This document shows, in pieces, positions 7,609-17,800 of a stretch of DNA of 64,000 nucleotides; position 1 is the stretch's first letter, and the number at the start of each line of letters is the position of its first letter. The notes below the pieces were generated by a model. That model was not told the origin of the DNA. It ran no database searches and saw only the letters and a list, made by a program, of their open reading frames with translations. This DNA is from Pseudomonas typographi (GTDB lineage Bacteria; Pseudomonadota; Gammaproteobacteria; Pseudomonadales; Pseudomonadaceae). The stretch is taken from the NCBI RefSeq assembly GCF_014694385.1, contig NZ_JAAOCA010000027.1, positions 25,355 to 89,354 of the forward strand, given 5' to 3'. Both the position numbers and the translations under genes were made by a program.

Positions 7609-10005
7609 ATGCGCTACCTCTTCATTTTATTGCTGGGCTGGTTGCCGATGGTAGCCGCGGCGGTCGATTTCGATGAGTCGACCCGTACCCTGCCCCTAGG
7701 CCGTACCATGCAGGTGCTCGAAGACCCTTCCGCCGCGGCGACCATCGGCCAGGTGGTGGCCGCGGCGAAGGCGGGCAAGCTGCACACCAACACCAGCGAT
7801 GTGCTCAACGCCGGGTATTCCACCTCGGCATTCTGGGTTCGCTTGCAACTGCGTTATCAGCCCACCACCGCGCAGGCGGGCGTTCGCCATTGGCTTCTGG
7901 AACTGGCATACCCGCCGTTGGACCATGTAGACCTGTACCTGGCCGGTACCGATGGGCGTTTCCAGTTGGCCCAACGTACCGGTGACCAACTGCCATGGGC
8001 CAGCCGGCCGATCCGCCAGAACACTTACGTGTTCGACTTGCCCTTCGAGCCCGGGCAAGAAAAAATCGTGTACCTGCGGGTACAGAGTGAAGGCTCGGTA
8101 CAGGTGCCACTGGCGCTATGGTCGCCTACGGCCTACCTCGAAGATCAGCCGGTGCGCCTGTATGTGTTGGGGATGATCTACGGCGTGCTGCTGGTGATGG
8201 TGGTCTACAACCTGTTCATTTACCTGAGCGTGCGTGACACCAGCTACCTCTATTACATCCTTTATATCGGCTCGTTCGGCTTGTACCAGGTGTCGGTCAA
8301 CGGCGCCGGTGTAGAGTTTTTATGGCCCAACAACCCGTGGTGGGCCAACACGGCCACGCCGTTTCTGATCGGCGCTGCCAGCTTTTTTGGTTGCCAGTTC
8401 ACCCGTAGTTTCTTACGCACGCCGCAGTACAGCCGCTGGGGTGACCGCTTGCTCAAGGGGTTGATGGCCTGGGCCGTACTGGTGATGGTACTGGCGCTGG
8501 CTGCGGGCTATGCGCTGTCGTTGCGTTTGGCCACCGCGTTGGCGCTGGTGTTTACCCTGATGATCTTCTGCACCGGCGCGCTTGCCTGGTGGCGCGGCCT
8601 GCGCCAGGCGCGGTATTTCATGATCGCCTGGACGGCCTTCTTGCTCGGGGGGGTGGTCAACACCTTGATGGTCATCGGCTTGTTGCCGAACATGTTCCTG
8701 ACCATGTACGCCAGCCAACTGGGTTCGGCGCTGGAAGTGGCCTTGCTGTCGTTGGCCTTGGCCGACCGCATCAACCAAATGCGTGAACAGCAAGCCCAGG
8801 TGTTGCGTGAGGCAAGCCAGAAGCTCGAAGCCATGAACCAGCAGTTGTCGGTCAGCAACCACCTCAAGGACGAGTTCCTCGCCACCCTCACCCACGAACT
8901 GCGTACCCCCATGAACGGCGTGATCGGCTCGCTGGAGCTGATGCAAACCGTGCCCATGGACGCGGAAATGTCGCAATACCAACACACCGCCACCCATTCG
9001 GCCCGCGACATGATGCGTATGATCGACGACATCCTGACCCTTTCTGAACTGCAAGCCGGGCGCCTGCTGTCGCACAATGAGCCGTTTCGCCTGCGGGCGC
9101 TGCTCGAAAGCCTACAGATGCAGTACATCGGCAGCGCTGAGCGCAAGGGCCTAGCCTTCACCGTGAACGTAGGGCCTGGCTTGCCGGAGCGCCTATGCGG
9201 CGATTCGAAAAAACTGGCCATGGCCATTGGCTGTTTGCTCGACAACGCCATCAAGTTCACTGCCCGCGGCGGCGTGACACTGGCGGTGGAAAGCGCTGGC
9301 AGCGACGCCCAAGCAGTGGCCTTGAAGTGCTCGGTGGCCGATACCGGCATCGGTTTCGATTTTAGTGACGAGGCGCTGTACCAGCGCTTTTACCAATTGG
9401 ACGGTTCGACCACCCGCGAACATGGGGGCCTGGGTATCGGCCTTGCGATTTGCCGGCAGTTGGTCGCCCTGTTGGGGGGGCGCTTGCACCACCGCTCCGT
9501 GCCCGGCGAGGGTAGCCGCTTCGAGATCGACATCCCGCTTGCCCAGGTACAAGGCGATGCACTGCCGGCACCGGCGGGGCGCCTTGGCCAACCTATCGCC
9601 CATCGCCCCGCGCAAGGGTGCACCGTGATGTTGCTCGATGATCAAAGCATCGAACAACTGCTGTTGCGTGGCATGCTGCTGAAGTGGGGATACCGGGTGC
9701 GTACCGTGGAGGGCCTGGATGCCGCCCTTGCGCTGTTAACGAGCGAGCCGGTAGACGTGGCCATACTCGATGCCCAAGCGCTGGCGGCTGATTTGGCTGG
9801 CACCGCGCAGCGTTTGCGCCAGGCACGGCCCCAGGCGCCGCCGGCGCTGGTGGTTCTCGCAGGGGGCAACGGCCAATGGCTTGGCTTGTGCGAGGGCGCT
9901 GGGCTGCGGCACGTGCTGCAGCGGCCGGTGCGTTTCGATGAACTGCACGCCGTGCTGCAGGGCGCCCTGATGGGCGAGCCGGCACGGGAAATCGCCAGCG
10001 CCTGA
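7609..10005 (+). CDS. 7TM-DISM hybrid sensor histidine kinase
   Basis: This 798-residue membrane sensor has a signal peptide (MRYLFILLLGWLPMVAAA), a periplasmic 7TMR-DISMED2-type sensor to about residue 150, seven transmembrane helices (about 185-385), a HisKA domain with the phospho-acceptor H429 in THELRTPMNG, and a HATPase domain (N-box LDNAIKFTARGG near 544, G-boxes ADTGIGFD and GLGIGLAICRQL). The C-terminal receiver-like domain (about 673-790) keeps Asp721 but has Arg-Pro-Val-Arg where a Lys-Pro pair is normal, so phosphotransfer through it is uncertain. An upstream ATG at 7564 is possible, but the signal peptide favours 7609. The ligand is unknown; DISM sensors often bind carbohydrates. 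No partner regulator is adjacent. Confidence 0.85.
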   Translation: MRYLFILLLGWLPMVAAAVDFDESTRTLPLGRTMQVLEDPSAAATIGQVVAAAKAGKLHTNTSDVLNAGYSTSAFWVRLQLRYQPTTAQAGVRHWLLELAYPPLDHVDLYLAGTDGRFQLAQRTGDQLPWASRPIRQNTYVFDLPFEPGQEKIVYLRVQSEGSVQVPLALWSPTAYLEDQPVRLYVLGMIYGVLLVMVVYNLFIYLSVRDTSYLYYILYIGSFGLYQVSVNGAGVEFLWPNNPWWANTATPFLIGAASFFGCQFTRSFLRTPQYSRWGDRLLKGLMAWAVLVMVLALAAGYALSLRLATALALVFTLMIFCTGALAWWRGLRQARYFMIAWTAFLLGGVVNTLMVIGLLPNMFLTMYASQLGSALEVALLSLALADRINQMREQQAQVLREASQKLEAMNQQLSVSNHLKDEFLATLTHELRTPMNGVIGSLELMQTVPMDAEMSQYQHTATHSARDMMRMIDDILTLSELQAGRLLSHNEPFRLRALLESLQMQYIGSAERKGLAFTVNVGPGLPERLCGDSKKLAMAIGCLLDNAIKFTARGGVTLAVESAGSDAQAVALKCSVADTGIGFDFSDEALYQRFYQLDGSTTREHGGLGIGLAICRQLVALLGGRLHHRSVPGEGSRFEIDIPLAQVQGDALPAPAGRLGQPIAHRPAQGCTVMLLDDQSIEQLLLRGMLLKWGYRVRTVEGLDAALALLTSEPVDVAILDAQALAADLAGTAQRLRQARPQAPPALVVLAGGNGQWLGLCEGAGLRHVLQRPVRFDELHAVLQGALMGEPAREIASA

Positions 10006-10083
10006 GGCCGGTTTGCCGCTTGGTGAAGCGGCCGAGCCCGTGCTTCACTCAAGGGCAACCCATAGCTGCCTTGAGGAGGTTCC

Positions 10084-11730
10084 ATGGAACTGCGCGCCTT
10101 TGCCGAAACCCATGTGGTGACCAACCAGCCACCGCCTCTGGAGGGCTGCAACCTGTATCGCGTCGACCTGCCGTTACGCCAGTGGCTGCGGCGCTTCGGC
10201 GGTGGTTGGGCCGAACCGCGCATCGATGCCTATGGTGCGCTGGCCGGTGGTCCGTTGGCGGCGGCGGGGTTTCTGGCCAATGCCCACCCGCCGGTATTCC
10301 ACAGCCACGATCGCCAAGGCCACCGCATCGATTGGGTTGAGTTTCACCCGGCCTACCACCAACTGATGAAAACCGCCGTCGAGCACGGCCTGCCCTCATT
10401 GCCCTGGGCCGAGCCGCAGCCCGGTGCCCATGTGGCACGGGCGGCACTGACCTACCTGCACACCCAGGCCGAACCGGGCAGTGGTTGCCCGCTGACCATG
10501 ACCTTTGCCTGCGTACCGGCGTTGCGCCGGCAGCCGGGGCTGGCCAAACAGTGGTTGCCCAAGGTGCTCGCCCGTGAATACGACCCGCGCAACGTGCCGA
10601 TGGCCGAAAAGGCCGGCGTCACGATTGGCATGGCGATGACCGAGAAGCAAGGTGGCACCGATGTGCGCGCCAATACCACCCGCGCTTATGCGGTGGGCCA
10701 GGCCGGCCCGGGCGAGGCATACGAGTTGCTGGGGCATAAATGGTTCTGCTCGGCGCCCATGTGTGACGCCTTCCTCACCCTGGCCCAGACCGAACGCGGG
10801 CTGGGTTGCTTTTTATTGCCCCGCCACCGCCCCGACGGCAGCCGCAACGAGTTTTATATCCAACGGCTCAAGGACAAACTGGGTAACCGCGCCAATGCCT
10901 CCAGCGAGGTCGAGCTGCGCGGGGCCTTGGCTTGGTTGGTGGGGGAGGAGGGGCGCGGTGTGGCGACCATCATCGAAATGGTGGCAATGACCCGTTTCGA
11001 TTGCATGGTTGGCTCCAGCGCGCTGATGCGCCAGGGCTTGACCCAGGCGCTGCACCACTGTGCCTACCGCCAAGTGGGGGGGCGGGTGTTGGCCGAGCAG
11101 CCGCTGATGCAGAACGTACTGGCCGACCTTGCCCTGGAAAGCGAGGCGGCCCTGGCGTTGAGCCTGCGCATGGGCCAGGCGCTGGACAACCCAGCCGATG
11201 AGCACCAGACCTTGTTCGCCCGGCTGGTGACCGCGGTGGGCAAATACTGGATTTGCAAGCGCGCCCCGGCGATGTTGGTGGAAGCCGCCGAATGCCTGGG
11301 TGGCACGGGTTACATCGAAGACAGCGTGTTACCGCGCCTGTACCGTGAAGCACCGGTGAATTCAATTTGGGAAGGCTCAGGTAATGTGCAGTGCCTGGAC
11401 GTACTGCGTGCATTGGCAAAAGAGCCCGGCGTGCGCGACGCACTTTTCCACGAACTGGGCGACGGCCACGGCGAGCGCCGCTTGCTGGCGGCGATTGAGC
11501 AACTTAAGGCGCAACTGGCCGACACCGAAGGCGCCCAATACCGTGCCCGGCAACTGACCGAAAGCATCGCCCTTGCCTTGCAGGCCAAGCTGCTGCTTGA
11601 AGCGGGTAACAGCGAAGTGAGCGATGCGTTCATCGCCAGCCGCTTGGCCGGCAGTGGCCGGGCATTTGGGGCCCTGCCCCGAGGGCTCGCCGTGCCGCAA
11701 TTGGTGGCCCGCTCAAGCCCCGGGGTTTAA
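10084..11730 (+). CDS. AidB-like acyl-CoA dehydrogenase
   Basis: This 548-residue flavoprotein belongs to the AidB branch of acyl-CoA dehydrogenases, longer than the usual 380-residue enzymes. Visible family features are the substrate/FAD loop MAMTEKQGGTDVRAN (about 184-198), HKWFCSAP, the mid-domain Arg and Thr stretch before ECLGGTGYIEDS, and YREAPVNSIWEGSGNVQ (about 421). AidB in E. coli is induced by alkylation stress and binds DNA, while related proteins are true dehydrogenases; this sequence alone does not decide between them. A strong GAGGAGG-like ribosome site precedes the ATG. It stands alone between the kinase gene and amn. Confidence 0.85.
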   Translation: MELRAFAETHVVTNQPPPLEGCNLYRVDLPLRQWLRRFGGGWAEPRIDAYGALAGGPLAAAGFLANAHPPVFHSHDRQGHRIDWVEFHPAYHQLMKTAVEHGLPSLPWAEPQPGAHVARAALTYLHTQAEPGSGCPLTMTFACVPALRRQPGLAKQWLPKVLAREYDPRNVPMAEKAGVTIGMAMTEKQGGTDVRANTTRAYAVGQAGPGEAYELLGHKWFCSAPMCDAFLTLAQTERGLGCFLLPRHRPDGSRNEFYIQRLKDKLGNRANASSEVELRGALAWLVGEEGRGVATIIEMVAMTRFDCMVGSSALMRQGLTQALHHCAYRQVGGRVLAEQPLMQNVLADLALESEAALALSLRMGQALDNPADEHQTLFARLVTAVGKYWICKRAPAMLVEAAECLGGTGYIEDSVLPRLYREAPVNSIWEGSGNVQCLDVLRALAKEPGVRDALFHELGDGHGERRLLAAIEQLKAQLADTEGAQYRARQLTESIALALQAKLLLEAGNSEVSDAFIASRLAGSGRAFGALPRGLAVPQLVARSSPGV

Positions 11731-11802
11731 GCCACGCCAAAGGTGCCTTTGCAACATATTGCAGGCAAGATGAACGGGTGCCAGATCAGAAGGACGCTTA
11801 TC

Positions 11803-13275
11803 GTGACCCGTAACACTGAACGCTTTACCGTCGCTGCCACCCCCGAGGCCGCTGTCGAACACCTGGCATCGCTGCACGATCGCGCTACCGCCGCGCTGAG
11901 CCAGGCGCTCAAGCGCTACCTCAAAGACCGTACCGAACCCAGCGCCGCCGAGCGCGAACTGTTTCGCTACCCCGTGCTGCGCGTGGTGTACCAATCCCAT
12001 GGCGAGGTGCCCAGCACCACCCGCGCCTATGCCAAGCTGCAACTGCCGGGCACCTACTCGGTGACCGTGACCCAGCCAGCGGCGTTCGGTAAATACCTGC
12101 TCGAGCAATTGCGCCCGCTGGTGCGGGATTTCGATGTGACGCTGGAAGTGGGGGTGAGCGAGCAGGACATTCCCTACCCTTACGTGGTGGACCAAGGCGA
12201 TGAATTAGCCGGCACTGGCGTGACCGCCGCTGAATTGGCGCGCGTGTTCCCCAGTACCGACCTTTCCGCCGCCACCGATGCCATCGCCGATGGCCTTTAC
12301 GATTGGGCACATGCCGACCCTTTGCCGCTGGCACTGTTCGATGCCGCACGGGTGGATTTTTCGCTACGCCGGCTGGTGCACTACACCGGCAGTGACTGGC
12401 GCCACGTGCAGCCATGGATTTTGCTGACCAATTACCACCGCTACGTCGACCAGTTCGTCGCCCATGGCCTGGAGCAGTTGCAAAACGACCCGCGCTTCGT
12501 GCGCCTGGTAATGCCAGGCAATGTGGTCATCGAAAAAGGTATGGACAACGGCGAAGCCCAGGCCCTGGTGGCTGGGGTGGTGTGGCACCGCTACCAGATG
12601 CCGGCCTACCACCTGATTGCCGCCGATGGCGACGGTGTAACGCTGGTCAACATCGGCGTCGGCCCGTCCAACGCCAAGAACATCACCGACCACCTGGCCG
12701 TGTTGCGCCCGCACTGCTGGCTGATGATCGGCCACTGCGGCGGGCTGCGCCAATCCCAGACCATCGGCGACTACGTGCTGGCCCATGCTTATATGCGCCG
12801 TGATGGCATCCTCGACCGCCTGGTACCGCCACATATCCCCATTCCGGCCCTGGCCGAAGTGCAAATGGCGCTGCAGGAGGCTGCGGCGCAGGTGACCGGG
12901 GAGCACGGCGACCAATTGAAAAAACGCCTGCGCACCGGCACCGTGCTGACCTACGACGACCGCAACTGGGAGTTGCGCTGGGCCCAGGAACGGCCGCTGA
13001 TCAACCTCTCGCGAGCGGTGGCGGTCGATATGGAAAGCGGCACCATTGCCGCGCAGGGGTACCGCCTGCGTGTGCCCTATGGCACCTTGCTGTGCGTGTC
13101 AGACAAACCCTTACACAGCGAGATCAAGCTACCGGGCTCGGCCAATGCCTTCTACAACCGCGCTGTTAGCCAGCACCTTAAAATCGGCATTGCCGCCCTT
13201 GACCTGCTGCGCACGCAACTGAACGCGTTGCACTCGCGCAAACTGCGCAGTTTTGATGAACCGCCGTTTCGTTGA
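11803..13275 (+). CDS. amn: AMP nucleosidase
   Basis: Amn hydrolyses AMP to adenine and ribose 5-phosphate, adjusting adenylate pools. With the GTG start at 11803 the protein is 490 residues, close to the ~484 of E. coli. A good AGAAGGA Shine-Dalgarno at 11788-11794 supports this GTG over in-frame upstream ATGs at 11743 and 11770. The C-terminal phosphorylase-like domain is recognisable (VNIGVGPSNAKNITDHLAVLRPHCWLMIGHCGGLR, split by the phosphate-binding loop; then AVDMESGTIAAQGYR). The N-terminal domain is the AMN-specific regulatory region. The downstream rluE gene starts 20 bp after the stop codon and may be co-transcribed. Confidence 0.93.
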   Translation: MTRNTERFTVAATPEAAVEHLASLHDRATAALSQALKRYLKDRTEPSAAERELFRYPVLRVVYQSHGEVPSTTRAYAKLQLPGTYSVTVTQPAAFGKYLLEQLRPLVRDFDVTLEVGVSEQDIPYPYVVDQGDELAGTGVTAAELARVFPSTDLSAATDAIADGLYDWAHADPLPLALFDAARVDFSLRRLVHYTGSDWRHVQPWILLTNYHRYVDQFVAHGLEQLQNDPRFVRLVMPGNVVIEKGMDNGEAQALVAGVVWHRYQMPAYHLIAADGDGVTLVNIGVGPSNAKNITDHLAVLRPHCWLMIGHCGGLRQSQTIGDYVLAHAYMRRDGILDRLVPPHIPIPALAEVQMALQEAAAQVTGEHGDQLKKRLRTGTVLTYDDRNWELRWAQERPLINLSRAVAVDMESGTIAAQGYRLRVPYGTLLCVSDKPLHSEIKLPGSANAFYNRAVSQHLKIGIAALDLLRTQLNALHSRKLRSFDEPPFR

Positions 13276-13295
13276 TTTGCCCAAGGCCCGCCGCC

Positions 13296-13901
13296 ATGCC
13301 TGCTACACCTCGCCGCCCCGCTGCCAAACGCCGAGTCGCCAAGGCGCCACCGGCCACCCCTCGGCTGCTGTTGCTGAACAAGCCCTTCGATGTGCTTACA
13401 CAGTTCAACGATGAGGGTGGCCGCGCCACCCTCAAGGATTACGTCGACGTGCCTGGGGTTTACCCGGCCGGGCGGCTGGACCGCGACAGCGAAGGCTTGC
13501 TGCTGTTGACCAACGACGGCCGGCTGCAGGCACGCATTGCCGACCCCAAGCACAAACTGCCGAAAACCTACTGGGTACAGGTTGAGGGCGAGCCCAGCGA
13601 CGAGCAGCTACAGCGCTTGCGCGCCGGCGTTGAACTGAGCGACGGCCCGACCCTGCCTGCCGAATGCCGCCGGCTTGAACCGCCGCTGTTATGGGCCCGC
13701 CACCCGCCGGTGCGGTTTCGCAAGCAAGTGCCCACCGCTTGGCTGGAGCTGGTCATACGCGAGGGGCGCAACCGCCAAGTACGGCGCATGACGGCCGCGG
13801 TGGGCCTGCCGACCTTACGCCTGGTGCGGGTGCGCATCGGCCCATGGGGGCTGGCCGAGTTGCAGCCAGGGCAGTGGCGTGAGGTGCCAGCGGCCCTTTA
13901 A
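13296..13901 (+). CDS. rluE: 23S rRNA pseudouridine synthase E
   Basis: This RsuA/RluB/E/F-family enzyme most likely isomerises U2457 of 23S rRNA. The catalytic motif YPAGRLDRDSEGLLLLTNDG contains the essential Asp62. The later KTYWVQVEGEP and REGRNRQVRRMTAAVG motifs are also family hallmarks. The protein lacks the N-terminal S4 domain of RsuA/RluB and begins with a short basic tail, as RluE does. The ATG at 13296 is preferred to a TTG at 13272. It converges with the Lrp-type gene with no space between stop codons (13901/13902). Confidence 0.9.
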   Translation: MPATPRRPAAKRRVAKAPPATPRLLLLNKPFDVLTQFNDEGGRATLKDYVDVPGVYPAGRLDRDSEGLLLLTNDGRLQARIADPKHKLPKTYWVQVEGEPSDEQLQRLRAGVELSDGPTLPAECRRLEPPLLWARHPPVRFRKQVPTAWLELVIREGRNRQVRRMTAAVGLPTLRLVRVRIGPWGLAELQPGQWREVPAAL

Positions 13902-14381
13902 CTAACTGCGCAGGTGCGCCAGGGGTAGCTCGGTGCTCCCTAGCACCTGGTTGAGCACAAAGCTCGAGCGCACGCTGGTCACCCCTTCGATGCGGGTGAG
14001 GTGCCCGAGCAGCAATTGCTGGTAGTGGTCCATGTCTTGCACCACCACCTTGAGTTGATAGTCTGCCTCCATGCCGGTGACCAGGCTGCATTCGAGCACC
14101 TGTGGCAGGTTGCGAATGGTCGCTTCGAACTTCTCGAAGCGCTCGGGCGTGTGGCGGTCCATGCCGATGAACACATAGGCGGTGAGGCTCAACCCCAGTT
14201 TCTTCCTGTCCAGTAACGCCACTTGCCGCGCAATGTAACCGTCGTCTTCCAGTTGTTTGACCCGCCGGGAGCAGGGCGAGGGCGACAAGCCGATGCGTTC
14301 GGCCAAATCTTGGTTGGAGATGCGTGCGTCGCGCTGCAATTCGGCCAGGATACTCAAGTCATAGCGGTCGAGCTTGCTCAT
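13902..14381 (-). CDS. Lrp/AsnC-family transcriptional regulator
   Basis: This 159-residue regulator has an N-terminal winged helix-turn-helix (about residues 5-60, with RISNQDLAERIGLSPSPCSRRVKQLEDDGYI) and a C-terminal RAM effector-binding domain. Such proteins form octamers and respond to amino acids. A regulated amino-acid gene would normally be divergent from it, but here the upstream side is a 490-bp stretch without a coding gene, followed by a toxin-like gene. Its target may be itself or distant genes. The ATG at 14379-14381 gives the conserved MSKLDRYDLSIL start. Confidence 0.9.
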   Translation of the reverse strand: MSKLDRYDLSILAELQRDARISNQDLAERIGLSPSPCSRRVKQLEDDGYIARQVALLDRKKLGLSLTAYVFIGMDRHTPERFEKFEATIRNLPQVLECSLVTGMEADYQLKVVVQDMDHYQQLLLGHLTRIEGVTSVRSSFVLNQVLGSTELPLAHLRS

Positions 14382-14499
14382 CGATGCGTTCTCTTTTTAA
14401 TGGATTGCTGCAAATTATGGTTCCTGAGCTAAAAATTGCGCAAGTAGCGTTTTGATCGGCACACTTCGCAAACTTGTGCTGGCCTGGCGAGCGTAAGCT

Positions 14500-14700
14500 T
14501 TAACCCAGAATCACTGCCCGGACACGCGTCCACGGCGGGCGGCCCAAACAGGCCGCCCGCGGCCCCCGGCCCTACAGGGCCGGGCTTGGCCCCCGGGCTA
14601 CACGCCTGTTCAGAAAACAGGGTGGGTGAGCCGGCGCCATAAGTGCCGTGCCAGGGCGTAAGGGTGCATTAAGGGGAGGCCCACGGGCCTCCCCTTTTTC
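14500..14700 (+). ncRNA. Candidate structured RNA ending in an intrinsic terminator
   Basis: The gap 14382-14872 contains no convincing coding sequence but is highly structured. There is a perfect 10-bp hairpin (14535-14544 with 14551-14560, 6-nt loop), a perfect 8-bp hairpin (14565-14572 with 14577-14584), and a strong plus-strand terminator at 14671-14700. A terminator with no gene ahead of it on this strand implies a short noncoding transcript, or an attenuated leader of the toxin-like gene. The 5' end is not determinable; 14500 is a guess. I do not recognise a known Pseudomonas RNA family. Confidence 0.4.
14671..14700 (+). terminator. Strong intrinsic terminator
   Basis: An 11-bp perfect stem (14671-14681 with 14686-14696, sequence AAGGGGAGGCC and its complement), a 4-nt loop and a run of five T at 14695-14699. 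The T-run lies on the plus strand only, so it stops rightward transcription before the toxin-like gene at 14873. Confidence 0.8.
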
Positions 14701-14872
14701 TATGGGGCGCTCGCCGTGCCATGGCCAATCGTTGCTGGAGGTGTCCCCACCCTGGCCGTGAGCGATTCCTGTAAGTCCTGAAAAAGCCCGAAGGCTCTAA
14801 TCCGGCCCTCTTTGCAGAGCGTGCCGGCGCTGTAACAACGCAGCGCCCTTTGGAAAATAATCAGGACATCAA

Positions 14873-17800
14873 ATGCCACATATCCCTAATTCATTTGGCA
14901 GCTACGCCGCGCCTAGCGGAACGGCCGGGATCCTCGCGTCGGTGCTGAATTTCGTAAGCCGGCTGAAGAAAATGTGCTCATCGAGTGAAACCTTGGCGTC
15001 GGTGGCCCCCGCCAGCCAACGAGTCGACATGTGGGCTGACGTGGTACTTGGTGGCAGCCTGCACCCGCGCCTGAACGTCCACTTGTTTCAGCAATTGCGG
15101 GATGAAGACCGCCTGGCGCAATACCTGCCCGAGATGCAGGCGTACTTGCAGGCCCAAGGCCTGGAGCAGTGGTATGCAGGTTTGGCACCCGTAGACCTCG
15201 AGCACTGGCTTATGGGCCGCGACCGCGCACCGTTGGAAACACCCGCAGGGTTCCTGCACCATTTGGCGGCGTACATGCATGGCGAAGTACTGCTACACGG
15301 CGAAACGGTACCGGCATCGCTGAATGGCCAGGGTATCGACCGGCTCCGATTGCAAGCGTTGCGCGACGAACTCAAAGGCGCGCTCGACGGGCACATCGCT
15401 TCGCAACAACAGAGCGAGAGGGGCCAGTTGCTGGCGCGCGCCAGCCAAACCTTGTTACGGCAGGACTGGGCCGTGCACCTGCCGGCGAAACTGCTACAGA
15501 ACCTACTGCAAAAGCTGTCGCCGCTGGCCTTGCCCGGGGCCGCTGGTTACACGGCGTTGCGCTCGCTATTAACGGGCCAGCTGGGCATTGGCGCGGCGAA
15601 GCAGGCGTGGGGCAACCTGCTGCCGGAACTTGAAAAAGCCCCTGGGCCGAACCAGTTCCTGGGCGTGCTCAATAGCGCATTGGAGCGGGGCGTATTGAGC
15701 CCACTGGGCCTTGCCTATGGGTTGGCCACCCTGGCGTGCGGCGCGGCTACCGCACCGTACACCGTACCAGGCACCCTGTTATTGGGCGCGGGGGCTACGG
15801 CGTTGCGTGAAGCCCTCGCCGCTTGGCTTGACGGCGCCATTGAACCGCCGGTAGCAGAGCCTGCCCAAGTCGTCGCGCAACTAGGCCGGTTGGCCGGTAA
15901 CGGCCAGGCGCTCACTGGCTATGTGCGCCAAAGCTATGATTGCCTGAACGCGCTGCTTGGCGCCCAGGGTGACCCGCAGCCGCTGAACCGGCAACGGCGT
16001 ATCGAGGATGAGGCCAACAGCCTGGCCCAGTTCGTCGAACATTGCCAAGTTGAGCTTGCTAGCCTGAGGTACGACCTACACGGCAGCCAGGCTGAGAGCC
16101 CGCGTGCAGAGCAACTGAGGCAAGTGCTACAGGTGGCCAGTGCGATGCACGCGCACGCCGAAAAGGGCGAGGTGGGCTTGTTCAATGCACAGCTTGAGCA
16201 ATTGCTGGGTTACCGCGAGGCGCTGGGGGTGCGGGCGCCAGAGGGTGAGCCTGCTGCCACGTCCGCAGGGCCGGCCGGCCCTGCTACTGGTTGGGGGGGG
16301 CGGATAACTCAGGCGATTGCCACGTTGGTAATGGCAATCATGCATCGCGCCGCCGCGCCCGGCAGGCCAGACCCTGCAACCGCCCCGCTCAATGGGCCAG
16401 AGGCGCCCCCGGCGGTGGTGGTGAAGCCGTTCCTACACGCGATGGTGGCCGGTGCCGCGATAGTGGGTAATAACCCCGGGCGATCTTTGCGGGCTGGTGT
16501 TGTAGCGGCGACATTGACCAGCCCCTGGTGGGGGCCGTTGGTTGAAAAATTGGCGCGGAGGGCTGCCGACAGCAGCCCGCTAGACACCCCGCTGAAGCGC
16601 GAGCTCGAGCGCAGCGTTCAAATACTGGCCGACGGCACCCAGGTACAAACGCTCGATGCAATCGCCGAGGCTGTCCAGCATGCCTCCCAGACCGGAGCCA
16701 GCCTGGAGGCGCTGCGCGAGCAGGTCAAGGCCATACTGGCCGGCAGCGTGATGCTGGGCGATGGCGAGCCGTGGGCAATCGGCAACCCCGACGGCCCGCC
16801 AAACCAGGGTGTGGTACGCGCGCTACGGCACAGGCGCAGTATCGCTGAGGGGCCGCAAATCGTGGCCGATGAGCACCACCAGTTCGGCGATCACTCTGTG
16901 CACATTATCGAGGCCGATGAGGTCATCCTCCTCGCCCGTTCCCACCTGGAAGACCCAGAGACTGCCGAGCGCCAGTACATCGAGGATGCGCTGTTGCAGC
17001 AGGACTTTGTCGAGCCCTGGGTAAGAACGCTACCGATAACGGTGCAGCGCACCTGGCTGCGGTACGAGTTGAACAGGCAGGCCCGCTTGCTCGCCTTCGA
17101 GCAAGCCGACCCAGGCCCGTTGCCAGAGCCGGTAGCCGCGGTTGGGCAAGCCTTGCAAGCGAACGGTTGGTCGCTCAGCGACCTTGGGCCGGTCGAGGTT
17201 ACGCTTAACCATACGTTCACTATCGGCGGCCAAGAACTTCAACAACAACGCACGGTATCGCTGGTCCAGGCGTACCAGGATGTGGCCGCGGGTGGTAAGT
17301 GCACGGTAGAAGCGGTGCGTAACAACGGCCAGGAGGTAAGTGAGGTGGAGCGCGCAGCGGTAGATGACCTGCTGCGAAGTGCTCAAGCGCGGGGGCCTGC
17401 ATCGCCACCCTGGATCGAGCAACGCCATGAAGCATTGAAGCCGTTGCTAAGCGCCGCTGCGCTGGAAGAAGACTTGTTGCAGGCGCTGATGCGAGCGAAG
17501 GCCACGAACGCATTATCGGGTTCGGGGTACTCGTGGGTCCTGAATGGCCTCATAGGCCATGGCGGCACCCAGGTCGGTTTGCTGGCGATCCGCTTGCGTA
17601 ATGGGGAGGTCGCCGAGCTGCCGAACTGGCTGCTATTCAGCCGGGTAGGTGCCGAGGCGACGAGGCTGGTGTTGTACCGGCCGGGCCCGCCCTCGCTAGG
17701 GGGCGCCGGTGTGTTCACCGAATACACCGGCTGGCCGGGCCTGCGTCAGGCGCTGAATGCCGATGTGCTCAATGAAAACTCACCTTCGCCGATGGGCTTT

